Shown here: positions 1 to 11,829 of the stretch, piece after piece
Layout of the letters: each line of letters begins with the position of its first letter
How positions within the stretch are numbered: position 1 is the stretch's first letter
NCBI GenBank assembly: GCA_001557505.1
Contig: LSAX01000001.1
Span: 1,302,001 to 1,366,000 of the forward strand
DNA length: 64,000 nucleotides
Origin: Reticulascus tulasneorum
Lineage: Eukaryota; Ascomycota; Sordariomycetes; Glomerellales; Reticulascaceae
Direction of reading: 5' to 3'
The notes under the pieces: model-generated
Told to the model about the DNA's origin: nothing
The model's database searches: none
The model's input: the letters and a program-made list of their open reading frames with translations, nothing else
Made by a program: the position numbers and the translations under genes

Positions 1-2656
1 TGTGCTCATGTTTTGCAAAGGAGGGGACCGCCGTGAACTGGGACCGGTACGACCCTCGTCTCCGTTTGAAATTGGCCCTGCACCTTGCCTGTCTGCCAAG
101 CTGATGACAAAAAAGATGCTAATAATGCACATGAACTCGACAAACCTGCAAAATGCTTCCCTCCCACCTCCCAGTCTCCGGTATACACTTATTGGCAGAC
201 TGTGTTTCTTGCCTGATGTTCCAATTTCAGGGGGGAAGCCGCATTTTCAGCGCCTGCAAGACGGATATTTGTTGGACCCTATTCTAATAGGCATGCACAC
301 GATTCAGGCATCAAAAACATTTATCTGGCCCATTTGCACAGCGGCCTACTGACTCGAATGTACGAATCGCATTCCTGTGCGTCGGTTATTCCTGCCACTC
401 GCTTGCAAGTTCTACGTAGTATGCAGGCCGTGCTTCGTTCGCAACGCAACTCCAATGCACAGAGCGACTCCATGATCGACCCGAACTTGCTACAGACTAC
501 AGTAGATTCCTGGCCGGAAGCAGGGTATGTGCCCTCGGGATGGTTCATGCGTCCAGATCTCGCTGGCAAGTGGTTCATGAGGAACGCCGTCTGAATTTCA
601 TATCACCTGCCAGGTTGTTTGCATGAATTTGCTCGCGCCTGCAACCTTCGGAGGAAACGTCTCAACGAGGACTGGCAGACGACGAGGTGTCACTGCAGAC
701 CAACACTTCGGATGGCTCGCTTCAACCCCCACGATAACCATCTTATACCGCTCGGCACATTTAGTTGGACCTAGAGTCGACCGGATTCCATTATGATGTA
801 CTGCTGGCTCCCTTGCTGTGCCCAAGTTTTCTCCACAAAAGCCGTGTCACCGCTCAGACCTCTGTCCTCTGTTCCACGTCTCCCTCTGGTTCGTCAAACC
901 TTCAACTCGCCAAGTCGTGGCTTCATTCGGGGTGGAACGCAGGACAGCATTTCTTGTTGGATTCCTCGAAAGACCCAGATCTCTGCGTGAGCCAAGTGGC
1001 GAAACGACGACTACTGTGGAGGCAACTACCGATGATCTACGATCCTCGCGTAGTAACTAACTTAGTGCAGTCCCAACAGTCCGAGATGGTCTAGATTCAC
1101 GGTTTAGGTGGTGGATTTGAAAATCGGAAAGCGTCCACGTCGAACTATGCCAAGGTTACGACCTCATTTTGTTGTTTTCTACGTAGTATGATGTCGTAGC
1201 TAGCTGTACTTCTGATCTGTACACTCAGATACATCGGTCTCGCGCCTGAGCGTTATTTGCGCACATGCCACAAACCAAAAACAAAACTCGGTTCTTGGGA
1301 AACGGACAGGTCGTGCACCGCAGATGGACACCAGATCCGCCATACATGCACCTCTGCTCCAGACGGTCACATCTCCGCTTCCTTTCCCGATATAGTTGGG
1401 CACGGCAAATCAGACACCAAGAATGATGTAGTGAACTATGACCCTGATGGCGCTGTCCTAGGTGCTTTTGAATAGCAAGGCTCTGGGTTTGGGCCAGAAA
1501 AGAAAGGAGACAAGGGCTTTGCGTTCCTGTCTGTCTCTCCCAGTGAAGCTGGTCCCTCTATCCCTAAGTGTCAGTTCGGACCCGAACACAGCCCCTAGCA
1601 AAGCTATGAACCTGGAACGTACAGTCTCCGTGGACTGCATGCTCATGTAGCGGTACGGTGTTGGTACGAAATCACTCTTTCACTAGTGCGGCATGGAGTA
1701 CTACGACGTAACCCCCCCCTCCAGCCTCGACCTGCATGCGTAAGGTAGACTACCCACAGTTGCACATCATTATTAAATGCAAAATAGTGGATATCGCAGT
1801 GCCTCCACGTGGTAATGGGGGCGCGCGAGGTCAAGTCACAGCGAGCACGTAACCTCATTGCACGTGTCGCAAGAAGCGCTACCTTACGGAAAATCAGATG
1901 GGAAACCACAGCGAGCTGTTTCGTCGTTGTAAAGCCGATTCAGGATCTCTCGCATCTTCTGCCAAGCACGAACGCCAGCAGAACGGATGTGGCGATGATG
2001 TGGATAGTCTTCTAGTTGGTCGACTAGTATGTGGTTCAAGGTCAGTCCCAGATGTTTGTGTGCCACGTTTCTCCCACCTGCCAGTGTAGGATCTACACTG
2101 CCGTCCACATCCACCACGCGCACATTTAGGTTCCGGGGTATTTCCTTCCGCAGAGTGGGAAGTAATATCAAGGGGCTATTAAGGCTCTTTAAGCCCGGGT
2201 TCAACCCCCAATCTCTCTCTCGGCCAGAATCCTAAAATCCTTTAGTAGCACTGCCAGCAAAACCAGTCTAGAGCACGCACAGAACCGGCATGATCCCCCC
2301 TTTCGGCCCAGATCCCCCAGCCCCCAAACTTTTTATTTACATCCCATCGCTGATACGGACGCTGACCTACGATGTAGTATGCTTGGTACGTCCGTAGAGC
2401 AGCGCAAAAAAATTGTCAGATCATGTCCGCCAAGCACAATGAGTGTGGCACGGATGATTCAGCAAATACTGTAGTGCTGCCACTGATCGCTGTGATCTTG
2501 CCCCCTATTCTGCATACGGCGTAAAATAGATGTCACCAGACAAACGCGCACACAGATATGCCATTGTATTGGTATCGTAGTCTTCACAAGCGTCAAGACT
2601 TCCAATCTCTTTAATAAGCGACCTGTAGAAGCGAGGTTCCCCATCTTTCGAAGCCG

Positions 2657-2677
2657 CCCCCCCCCCCCCCCCCCCCC
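2657..2677. repeat. Poly-C run (21 bases)
   Basis: An uninterrupted run of 21 C lies in the gene-poor left part. Runs of this length are prone to length variation and sequencing error. Confidence 0.95.
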
Positions 2678-5236
2678 AATCTGCGCCGGAATAATCCCGA
2701 GGGACGTCTCCGACTGATCAGATCCATATCCGTCTTCCGAGCATTGGCATCTGATTGCCCTTGTCGGAATGCTCAGAGCGTCGGGTTTGGTCACTGCATA
2801 TATCCCCCCGGCCATTGCTGGAACGGAGCACGTCTAGCTCTCGGCACACAGGTACGTAGGTTGGAGATTCCGATAACCAGGCCGCCGCATCCCAGACAGT
2901 CGGATTCAGAAACCCAGGCTCAAAGTCATCCCGAGGGGTGTCTGTCATCAGCCTCAGCCCCAAGGAAATTGATTCGGTGCCTCTGTCTCAAGGGTTCCTG
3001 ATTCCCATTAACCTACATCCTGATAGCGAAAGCTGAAGTAACGTGGCGGTCCCTAGGGTCTGGACCTATGAGCTCCGGGTCGCACTTCAGCTTGCTGTGC
3101 CACCAACGTATGATATTTCACCGACACAGAGCCGTTTGCGTAGGACGCCAGCGGTCACTATTATGGCGCTATAGGCTACGGAGTTGCAATCTGTCAAGTT
3201 GCCGGAAGCCCCTTCGACCCGATCCAAGGTCTGCTCTGTCGATCAACATTAGGTGGACAGGTCTCTGACATGGCGCCAAGTGCCCTCCCCTGCAGAGAGA
3301 GAGCCGTCAGTAAGTCCCGAGCTTCGACGTTTCAGCTCCCGCGGGCTCTTATCATCCCATTCTCTCGTTTCACTGACATGGGGGAGTGTGCAAGAAGCAG
3401 ATTATGCATAGCCGCGTTTAAAAAACAACCCACGACGACCCCAACCCACGGCCAAGCGATTCAGTCCAATTCAGAAGTCCTCGATGCGCATGTACAGCCA
3501 CAACGAAAAAAGAAAGAAAGGGACGGGGAACTGTAACTGCAGGTTTGCTATGTCTCGCGACCTGGCTGTGCATAATTCATACAATAGCAGCCCCCATTCA
3601 TACTCTGGAGGGCTAGCGATTTTCTTCTGGCATGAGCCATGTTCAGATGCCAGGTGTTTCAGCGGCCCAGCATGGCTTATCAGCCATCCACATGGTTGAC
3701 ATGACATGACAAGTTCTGATTACAAAAAATTGTCTTCGTTTTCCTTTAATTATTCATTGCTTTTTTCCCCTTCGTTTTCTTCCCTTGCTGGCTTCCCATC
3801 AGCCTTCTCCCCAGTGACAAGGATATCGATTCCCCCCTAACCCTGGCTGCCTGGGGGCGAGTCATTCTTTCAGCCCTGCAGTGCTGCACCCGGAATCTGT
3901 CGTCTCCGCGCCATATGGGTTGCTTGCCTCTCAGGAATGCGGAGTTTCATCTCGGCGAATTTAGGGCAAGACAAGCTCCAGGTCCCTTTCTGCGATCTTG
4001 CTGGACCCCATTGGCCCCTCCCGATCTTATTAGACTTTGAGCCAACAGTTGTCGTCCATACACAGGGCCATGACGGCACTCCACCCGTCAGCTACCGCAT
4101 CCACTCCTCAGTCGGATCATATCTCCCTGCTCATAGACGCCGCCCACTCAACCCCAACAACTCTTGTTCACGGAGAGCAAATTCCCTTCTCCACCCGAGC
4201 CAAGGCTTAGAACGCAGCAGCAACGTGACATGAAGTTCATCTTAATCACCCGGTTCACGTCTCTCTCCCCACATGTATGACGGGTCGTGGATTACAGGGA
4301 GGACCCAGTGCAACCAAGCCCTCAAGCAGATCGCAGGCCACTCTTCTTCAAATCGAGATCCGAGCCAAGATCGAGTGATTGGCATTTCATCTGGACAGGG
4401 TCAATTGCCTTTTAGGTTCGGAGATACATACGAGAGATCCCCGGCTTTACTCCTCATTGCTTCTTCCGGCTTTGCTTTTTACGACCTGCACATCCAATGG
4501 GAGCCGTCCCTTCAGCCCAGGCACACACTTTGGCTTGTTGCTATCTTTGACATTCCTTTGTGAAGCAAGTGCTTCCTTTGTGCAGCAGATTTGCTTTTTA
4601 CACACAGAGCCGAACTGGCCAGAGTCTTCATGAGGTCCTGCCCCTGGTAGCTCTGCGCAGCTTGTCGTGATGTGCGCCGCCGCGCCGCGGCTGGTGGCGT
4701 CCGTCCTCCAGTGCTTGTCTCCGATCCGCAGTACGGATATCATCCGCGCGAGACAATCTGCAGGACTTCGATAAGTGCAAGCATGACAATGACACATGCG
4801 CATTCTCGTCATTGGAGGATGGCCCCCGGCGGGAACTACTGACCTTTAGCTCAAGGGGTGAATACACCCAACTTGCCTGTCTTCGCAGCATACTAGCCTT
4901 GTTGGGAGAGCCTGATTCCATCCATGTGTCCAATGCCCCCACTACCCCAGCAATTACATTCACAAGACATGGGCTTGATGAAGCCGCGGATATCATGATT
5001 ACTTGTCTCAAATTGGTGTTGACGACTCATGCCCTCCCTTTACATGTGGGCAGACCTTCCGCTGATGCGGGCCTCTGGAGCTCCCCCTTTCAGCCACCCG
5101 TCTTTCGTGTGCCAGTTTCGTTGCCTATGACCGGTCTCCATTCCTCAGGTTCTCTCGTACGTTCCCGCATCAGGCTGCGTCAATCGTTCGGACCGCTTTC
5201 TGGGAAACGGTAGTTTACTTTGACAACATTCACCAA

Positions 5237-5252
5237 CCCCCCCCCCCCCCCC
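5237..5252. repeat. Poly-C run (16 bases)
   Basis: An uninterrupted run of 16 C in non-coding sequence. Confidence 0.95.
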
Positions 5253-5442
5253 TGGTCTGGTCGACGTTGCATATGCCAGCCGGCAGTCGTTTTACCACCC
5301 ACAGAAACTTTGGCAAAACTCTAATCCGACCATCCCAGTCCCTGCAGTTATCTCGGCAAGACGATCCCTTTGGTTGAGTGGCTCGCATTGTCAGCTGGCC
5401 CCGACGACGACTCTATGGCTAGAGAGCAAAGGAGAGAGAACA

Positions 5443-5463
5443 AGAGAGAGAGAGAGAGAGAGA
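5443..5463. repeat. (AG)n microsatellite
   Basis: About ten AG units without interruption. They sit in a purine-rich stretch that begins near 5420. Confidence 0.9.
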
Positions 5464-8207
5464 CACGGAGAGATTAGCCAGGAGTCATGACTGAGATTCC
5501 TACATGGCAGTCTACAGATACTCCGCCTGAGGGTCTTCAAAATCTGAATGCAAGATGTACTGATACAATTATATTCTCGACTGAGTCACTAGCCAGGATG
5601 GTATCGCGGCGTGGCTGTTGCCAAGGTTGTCATCTGGCCAAAAACTCCTACCACAAGCCAGCCATGCACCATGAGCACTCTGTCCGCGGATTCTCACAAA
5701 GTCTCCCCTGGCGCTCAGTTCATAGACGGAAGGGAATGACTATCACTGCCAGAGTCAGCGGCACAGGGGCCGCATCCATGTTGCTAACGGTCAACGGCCC
5801 CTAGCTCGAGGGACTTTCCACGAGTGGCCTCGATGTCTCACTCGAGGGACGCATCGCTGATCAAACGGTCCAACTACGGCGGGACGGCTGACTGAGTTGT
5901 CTTGTCTTCTCTTGTTTCTCACTTCCTCAGGCTACTCTTGACGTCTAATTGATATTACTCATCGCCACTGTCAGGTGAGGCTGTAGGATCTACGATTCAG
6001 CACCAAGGATCACATGCTCCGATACTGCTGTCTTCTTAGATACTATGTACAAAATAAGCACTCTTGGGGATGTTTGGCCGAGGATCGACACATGGTATCA
6101 TCCAATCCCTGCAGTGTTGGGAAGCTCAGAGCCGCCCGTGGCCTGAGCGCAATGATGTGCAAGATGAAAAGCAGAGGCTCCTAATCCCAGCGCCGATCCA
6201 CCAATAGCTCATTGGACCGATGGGAGAGACATCTAACCCATCGGGCTTCATTAAACCTGCCAGATTGGCGTTGCGAGGCTGCAGATGGTCCCCGAATGCC
6301 CGAGAGTTAACTCTATTCGAGTAAGACCTATGAAGCCGGCCGCCACAAAGTCCCACTAAGGGATGGGGCCGGCAGCCACGGCGTGGGACGATTGGCGCCT
6401 AGAGGAGGCTACCAAAATAGCGTGATGAAGGGCAGCGTGGGCGACAAACCGCATTAACTTGCGCATGGTAATTTCATGGTGCTTTCTTCTTCGTCTTGGT
6501 ATTCGTGCACCGGATTATCAACCTCGGATCCTGTGCCACGACTATAACCCCCATGCCATTTGTCAAGGTGCAAGGGGCGCCAGGCGGCATTAGGTTGCGG
6601 TTATGTTTCATTCCGGGAGGTTAGTGATTCTATTGTTGGAAAATGGGCTTGCGACCAAGTTTGAAGATATTGCAACCTCAAGGCTGCAGGGAACAGGCAC
6701 TCAACCAAAAGCGGATTTCTTCTCAGTTCTTGTGAGTGATGAGAGATGTTTGCTTCTTGGTGCCGGGGGGGTGGGTGTGTAGTGTGCCTGAACTCGCATC
6801 GTCGACGGCAACGCGCATGTCAAGACCTTGACGAGGGTGGAGTGTGATCATTCCCAAGTGACTGGGACAGGCCTACCTGCGTGCACAATATCACGCCGAA
6901 GCCAATGGAAATGCTGCGTGCCCTGAGTTGGTTGGACGTTTCCTCTCTCCTCGAGCTGGGCGTGGACAGTGGTCCCGACAGTGGCGTGCAGTCTCCTCCC
7001 CTCCGATATCATTCAAGTGGTTGCTTACTTGCCTATTGATTCAAGACAATGCATTGTGGCTTTTGTCCACATCTTTGTCGTCGAGGTCTGGATCTCGACG
7101 CCTAGACTGGGAGGCGTAACATCAGTCCTCCAAGTGAAGGTTGAGGCAGCCAAGTGCGGCGTTGATTGAGCGATTCGTGCTCGCCACGATCCCGAGGAGC
7201 TTAACAAGGGGGCGGGGCGAGCAGGTTTGTCCTAATGCGACATCTCGCGATGCCTCGCCCGGCCATCCTGTCAACCAAATGTGTATGAAAACCAATCTGG
7301 CGTAACACGGATCGTTGCTCCGGATAATCGTACCGCCCACGACCTGCAGCTGTCCCTGATGATGTTTCAAAAGACTTCTCTTCATGCAGACCGGCGGGGT
7401 CCATGGTGTCACGGCTGCGTATTCAAACCCTGTTTCCTTGTGTTACGATCGCAGGCTACACAAGATGCAGCATGTCTCGCTCCTCTTCGGCGACGGACGC
7501 GGTGGAGATTTCATAGGGGATTCGGAGTCGGCATTCGGGTAGATTGTGTGGTGGAGTGAATAGTTCGCTTGGATGCGCGAGTTGTCCGCATCCAGGGGTT
7601 GCCAGGGGGAGGCCAACGAACTCTTCACCAAGGTGCCGGTTTGTGATCCTGCTTAGGCGGATACGTGCAGGTCTATGGTGGAGCTTGGAGGCAGTAGTAC
7701 ACAATCTGGCTTGGTCAACGTGGATCAGATTGTGTGCCTGCCGTTGCAGCGGGTGCAGGAAGCCGAAAGCCTTGGTGAGATTCGTTGCCACGGCTTGGGT
7801 GGGACACGGTGCCACTTGACTTGCTTTGCTCCCTTGGTTCTCTGGTCCGTAGTCTCACAGGCGAATCCATTAGCATGATTCGAAGTCCAGTTATGTAGAT
7901 TGTCTTTATGTGGATGTCAGGAATGATTGTATTAGACTGGGCTTCTACGTATGTTCGTTTCATGCAAAATGCTGAGATATGGGATGATCTAGGTCATGAG
8001 TCAAAGTTTATTTGGACGGCCCCGGTCATGACTTATGAACCTTTGCTCAGGAATGAGAAAGGAAATGGATAGGATAGGTGAGTGGTGGTGTTATCATTAA
8101 GTTCTAGGTTCTTTGCGGTAAAGACACACACAGTCGGATCAATACATGAAAGGAAGTCCGTTTCCCCAGAAATTCATCATTATGACGACCTCCCCACCAC
8201 CGTACCG

Positions 8208-9432
8208 TCATGTAGCGAGAAGCGGGGTGTCCGCAAAAGGAAAAGGGTTCAAACCAGCCGGATAGCGACTCCCAAAGGAAGTGGCCTTGTTGACAAGCTC
8301 GCGAATCTTGGCTGTCTCCTCAGGGGTAAGCTCGATGTTCGCAGCACCCATGTTCTCCTCCAGGTATTTAGGCCGCAGCGTTCTATCCTCGTGTCAGTCC
8401 CAGTCAAAGAATGCATTCCTGGGGGCAGTCGTCACTTACCCAGGGATTGGGAAGATATCATCTCCTTGCGCCAGAAGCCAAGCCAGGTTCATTTGACTGA
8501 GTGTGCAGCCCTTGGTTTCTGCGATTCCCCTCATCGCATCCACAAGCTCCAGGTTCTTGGGGAAGTTCTCGGCCGAGAAGCGGGGAAAGGACTTGCGCAC
8601 GTCGCCATCTTCGAAATCATCGGGGCTCTTGAGCTGGCCCGTGAGAAGGCCGCGAGAAAGGGGCGAGTACGACACGACGGCGACGCCCAGCTCGCGGCAA
8701 GTTTCGAGGAGCTTGATCTTGGGGTCCTCGATGTCCATAGTGAAGGGACTGTACTCAACCTGCACGCAGGAGATTGGGTGGACCGCGTGGGCGCGGCGGA
8801 GCGTTTCGGCTGAAACTTCGACGAGGCCTAGGTGGCGGACTTTTCCCTGCCTGGTGGTGCGTCAGTAAGCTATGGAGCTCGCAATGCTGTTGGAGAAAGA
8901 TCCACGTACTCCTTGACTTTTGCCATGGCGGTGACGATGTGTTCCACGGGAGTAGAACCATCTAGTCGGTGGGGATACCAAAGATCAACGTAGTCGACGC
9001 CCATGCGCTTGAGACTCTGCTCAATCGCAATGGGGACATACTCAGCATCGCCGCGGAAGTCGAACTTGAGTCCGTCATCGCTTGGTACCTGGATACCACC
9101 GAATTTAGTGGCGAGAAAGATGTCCTCGCGCTTGCCGCCCTTGGCAAACCATTTGCCGATAAGGTCCTCGTTGTCACCCTAGGAAGTATGAGTAGGTGGT
9201 TCCTTGTCGGAGATGTCCTAGTGAGGAAACGTACGTAGAAGTCACTGGTGTCCCAGAACCGAGCGCCGATCTTGTGCGCGTGATCGAGGAGGCCCAGACG
9301 CTCTTCGTCGGGAAGGGAAACGGCTGAGCGAGAGTGGGATAGACCCATGAGGCCGAAGCCAAGGCGGGGGACTTGGGGGCCGTCTTTCCCTAGCGGGCGG
9401 GTTGGGACATAAGACATGGTATTATAGGGCAT
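8208..9432 (-). CDS. Aldo-keto reductase (AKR8/pyridoxal-reductase-like)
   Basis: Predicted NADPH-dependent cytosolic oxidoreductase that reduces an aldehyde or ketone to an alcohol. Four exons (9432-9235, 9178-8910, 8850-8440, 8382-8208) join in frame to 350 residues, normal for the family. The catalytic tetrad is visible: Asp61 and Tyr66 in WDTSDFYG, Lys91 in ATKFG and His136 in YPHRLD. The motif VEYSPF and the C-terminal [10 protein letters not shown] also fit AKRs of the YakC/pyridoxine-dehydrogenase type. A second in-frame ATG at 9417 would remove five residues and is equally possible. The gene is the downstream member of a same-strand trio with a Zn2Cys6 regulator and an Old Yellow Enzyme. 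The substrate cannot be told from the sequence. Confidence 0.9.
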
Positions 9433-9758
9433 GATTCTGCGTAGCTCGGGGACGAAAAGGTTCAGAGAGCTGTGGCAGCTGGCTTGTAAGATCGTAGATG
9501 TCGTGATGTCTTCCTTTTCCGTTTCATGTTCATGGCTCGACGGCCTGGTTATATAGTATACAAAGGGGTGGCCTGACAGGCCCACCCCATAATACGAAGA
9601 TCGCATGACGCAACAGCCATTGAAGCACAGTACACAAAGCCACAGAGCATAGAGTCCGCCGCGATGCCGTTCTTGTCGGGTTCGCGAACAAGGAGGTCGA
9701 GATGCGGGAGTGGATTACTGGGCGGGGGTCGGACCTGGCGCCGATCACTCCACCCTAT

Positions 9759-9773
9759 CGGCGTACTCCTCCG
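9759..9773. promoter_or_regulatory. CGG-N9-CCG palindrome, possible Zn2Cys6 site 1
   Basis: Inverted CGG half-sites with nine bases between them lie about 327 bases upstream of the AKR start. Zn2Cys6 dimers commonly bind inverted CGG triplets with a fixed spacer. The adjacent gene encodes such a factor, so it is a candidate binder. The assignment is inference; the surroundings are C+G-rich, which raises the chance frequency. Confidence 0.4.
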
Positions 9774-9782
9774 CTGCCGTGG

Positions 9783-9797
9783 CGGACTTCACATCCG
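9783..9797. promoter_or_regulatory. CGG-N9-CCG palindrome, possible Zn2Cys6 site 2
   Basis: A second palindrome has the same half-sites and the same nine-base spacer as site 1. The centres are 24 bases apart, a little over two helical turns. Two copies with identical spacing support a real operator, but this is untested. Confidence 0.4.
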
Positions 9798-9834
9798 TGA
9801 CGGGTGACCCCGCTCTGGCGTCCCAAAAACACCA

Positions 9835-11366
9835 CTAGGCGATGCCTTCGGTGGCGAATCGCTTCGTCTCTTCCACTCCCAGGTGCCTAGGTGCTTGTCA
9901 GCGATATGGTTTTGAAATAAGTTGGGTCTAGGGAAGTACTCACGGCGTCAGGAGCAGACACGAGAACTCATCGAGATCGTCCGGCCTTCCAAACTTGACG
10001 AGGTTCTCGACGGAGAAGTTCTGGATCATAAACTGTGATTTCTCCCGCCAGGCGGAGAAGAACTCGAAAGACGACTCGGCGGCCCAAAGATGCTTGGACG
10101 CGGTCCAGCGATGGGGCCGTTCCCAAGGCCCGAGGGATTCTGCGGGGACACGACTGTCAGATGAAACTCCTCGGATGTTGAAAGAGTAATATGCTTACCA
10201 GAATTACCACCGGAAGTCTTGAGCAGGTCATACATTGTCATGAATGCGTAAGAGATGAGGATCGTGCGTCGAACAGATTCGGTGAATATCCAGCGCTGTG
10301 CAAGTCAGTAGAAGCCAAGACAGTGGCAAGGGGAGCAAGCAGACCTCCCACGACTTTGGCTGCCGTTGTCTAATAGAAATCTCATCCAAAGTCCAAACAT
10401 CATCCAAGTTGTCTCTGTACTTCTCCAAATCGGCCACCCATGCCGCGAAGGTAGGCATATCATTCTCCGCTAGCGCTCTCAGCGACACATCCCCATCGAA
10501 GCAGCGAATAGCCTGGTACAGAAGCAGGGCATGAACCCTCGCAAGCTTCTCGTAAGGCGTCACCGCAGTGGAGCGCGTTAGGTCCGACACGTTCTCGCAC
10601 AAGACACGGATGGCCCAGTCCTTATTGGCGTCAGTGCGGTTGGCGTAGGCAGTGATGGTCGTGTAAGCCTGCAACATGGTCCGCGGCATGTTATGGCGGT
10701 AGACATAGCGGTGCATGAATGGTGTCTCCTTGTCCTTTGCGAAAGTGACGTGGAACTCCTTGATTTGGCCAACGAAGTGGCCGATTTTCGAATGAGGTTC
10801 ATGGACCTCCCATGGCTGGAAGCCCTCCTGAGCGTTTGTGAGCTTCGCTTTCCTTAAATTGCAAAGGGATCACTTACGCATGCGCCATTAATCGAAGCAT
10901 AGTCAGCGAGAGTCAAGGTGACATCCTTTGATTGTGAGCAGAGCGAAGGAGGATTCATCTTCGCCTGAACCTCGACGGCGTCCGGTGTCTGCCACAGCTG
11001 CATCCCGTTGTTCTGGTTCTGGTCGGCTGCTAAGAAACTGAACATTGAGTTGAAGTCAAACCCGATGTCGAGGGGTTCCGAAGCATCCGCTACCATGGCA
11101 AAGCTATCGCTGAGAGTGCTGAGGGGGGTTTGCTCGGATTCCAGCTCGAAGTCATGGTCGAAACCCGCTGGGAGCTCCATGGACTGTACATCCATCTGGT
11201 GGGGCTCGTCGTCCGACGACCCATTGGGCAGGTTCTGGTAGATGCAGGAGAAATTCTTCTCCGCGCACCTGGTGCACTTCGGAGTCCGCTTGTCGCAGCG
11301 GCGCTTACTTCTCACGCAGGCATTGCAGCTCTTCTGCCGCGACTTGTCAGATAAATCCACTTCCAT
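9835..11366 (-). CDS. Zn2Cys6 fungal transcription factor
   Basis: Nuclear DNA-binding regulator of the Gal4-type binuclear zinc cluster class. Five exons (11366-10878, 10827-10345, 10295-10199, 10139-9944, 9886-9835) give 438 residues. The zinc cluster is at the N-terminus: Cys14, 17, 24, 31, 34 and 41, spaced CX2CX6CX6CX2CX6C, with basic residues RSKRRCDKR between. An acidic low-complexity linker follows (residues ~45-160), then a helical region typical of fungal-specific regulators, with a RRTILISYAF segment near residue 340. The intron 2 donor is GTCTGC, weaker than the others. Its position between two reductase genes on the same strand suggests a pathway-specific regulator for them; that role is inferred. 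Confidence 0.88.
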
Positions 11367-11829
11367 CCTTAGGGGAGTTTCGTGTTCTAGAATTGTGTGA
11401 AGATTGTGGGTTTGTGTCTGGCTACGAAATGGTTCAAGATGAAGAGTCTGAATGAGGAAAACTTGAAGGATGAGCCGGGTCTGTTCGGGAACATCAGGCT
11501 CGAGCGGAATTCGTAAGCATACTGAAAACTCCGCGCCGAAGTCCGCCCGCCGCTCACCAATACCGGTAGAAAAGTCCACCCGCCTCCCAGAAATGTGTCC
11601 GAAAGTTCATCCGGGCTGTGCCGAATGATGCGGCGCAGACCGCTGCGACGAGTGCGGATTTGGTTTGGTGCATGAAACACGAAGATAGATGGAGCCAAGT
11701 TTGGAATCTCATGAAGCGCGAAGATGTATTCCTATCAAATCCAGTATCTATGCAAGTACTCCTGTATCCTGTATCGGCAATGCCTCCAATTCTCTCCCAA
11801 ATATCGATAACGCCAAATAGTTCAAACGC
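11367..11829. other. Intergenic: regulator promoter / OYE 3' end
   Basis: This 463-base gap should carry the promoter of the Zn2Cys6 gene. It contains two CGG-N6-CCG arrangements, at about 11611-11622 and 11630-11641, which could allow autoregulation. No coding frame is supported. Confidence 0.45.

Larger units (their letters stand above)
1..8207. other. Gene-poor region without a supportable gene
   Basis: All open frames here are short (at most about 133 codons), have no recognisable domain and cannot be joined into a longer protein with plausible splice sites. The stretch contains simple repeats (listed separately) and otherwise ordinary mixed-composition sequence. I see no terminal repeats, no transposase or reverse transcriptase motif, and no strong A+T bias of the kind left by repeat-induced mutation. 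It could hold non-coding RNA, regulatory DNA for the reductase cluster that follows, or eroded genes. Confidence 0.5.
9433..9834. other. Intergenic: AKR promoter and regulator 3' end
   Basis: This 402-base gap separates the stop of the regulator from the start of the aldo-keto reductase. It is G+C-rich between about 9720 and 9800 and holds two CGG-N9-CCG palindromes, listed separately. Confidence 0.6.

Noticed and set aside
2170..2235. tRNA-like stretch containing ggttcaacccc
   Set aside because: The flanking bases do not form a T-stem, and no A-box or cloverleaf could be drawn.
8082..8813. 243-codon plus-strand frame
   Set aside because: It lies antisense to the aldo-keto reductase exons and has no domain; it is a shadow of the real gene's codon bias.
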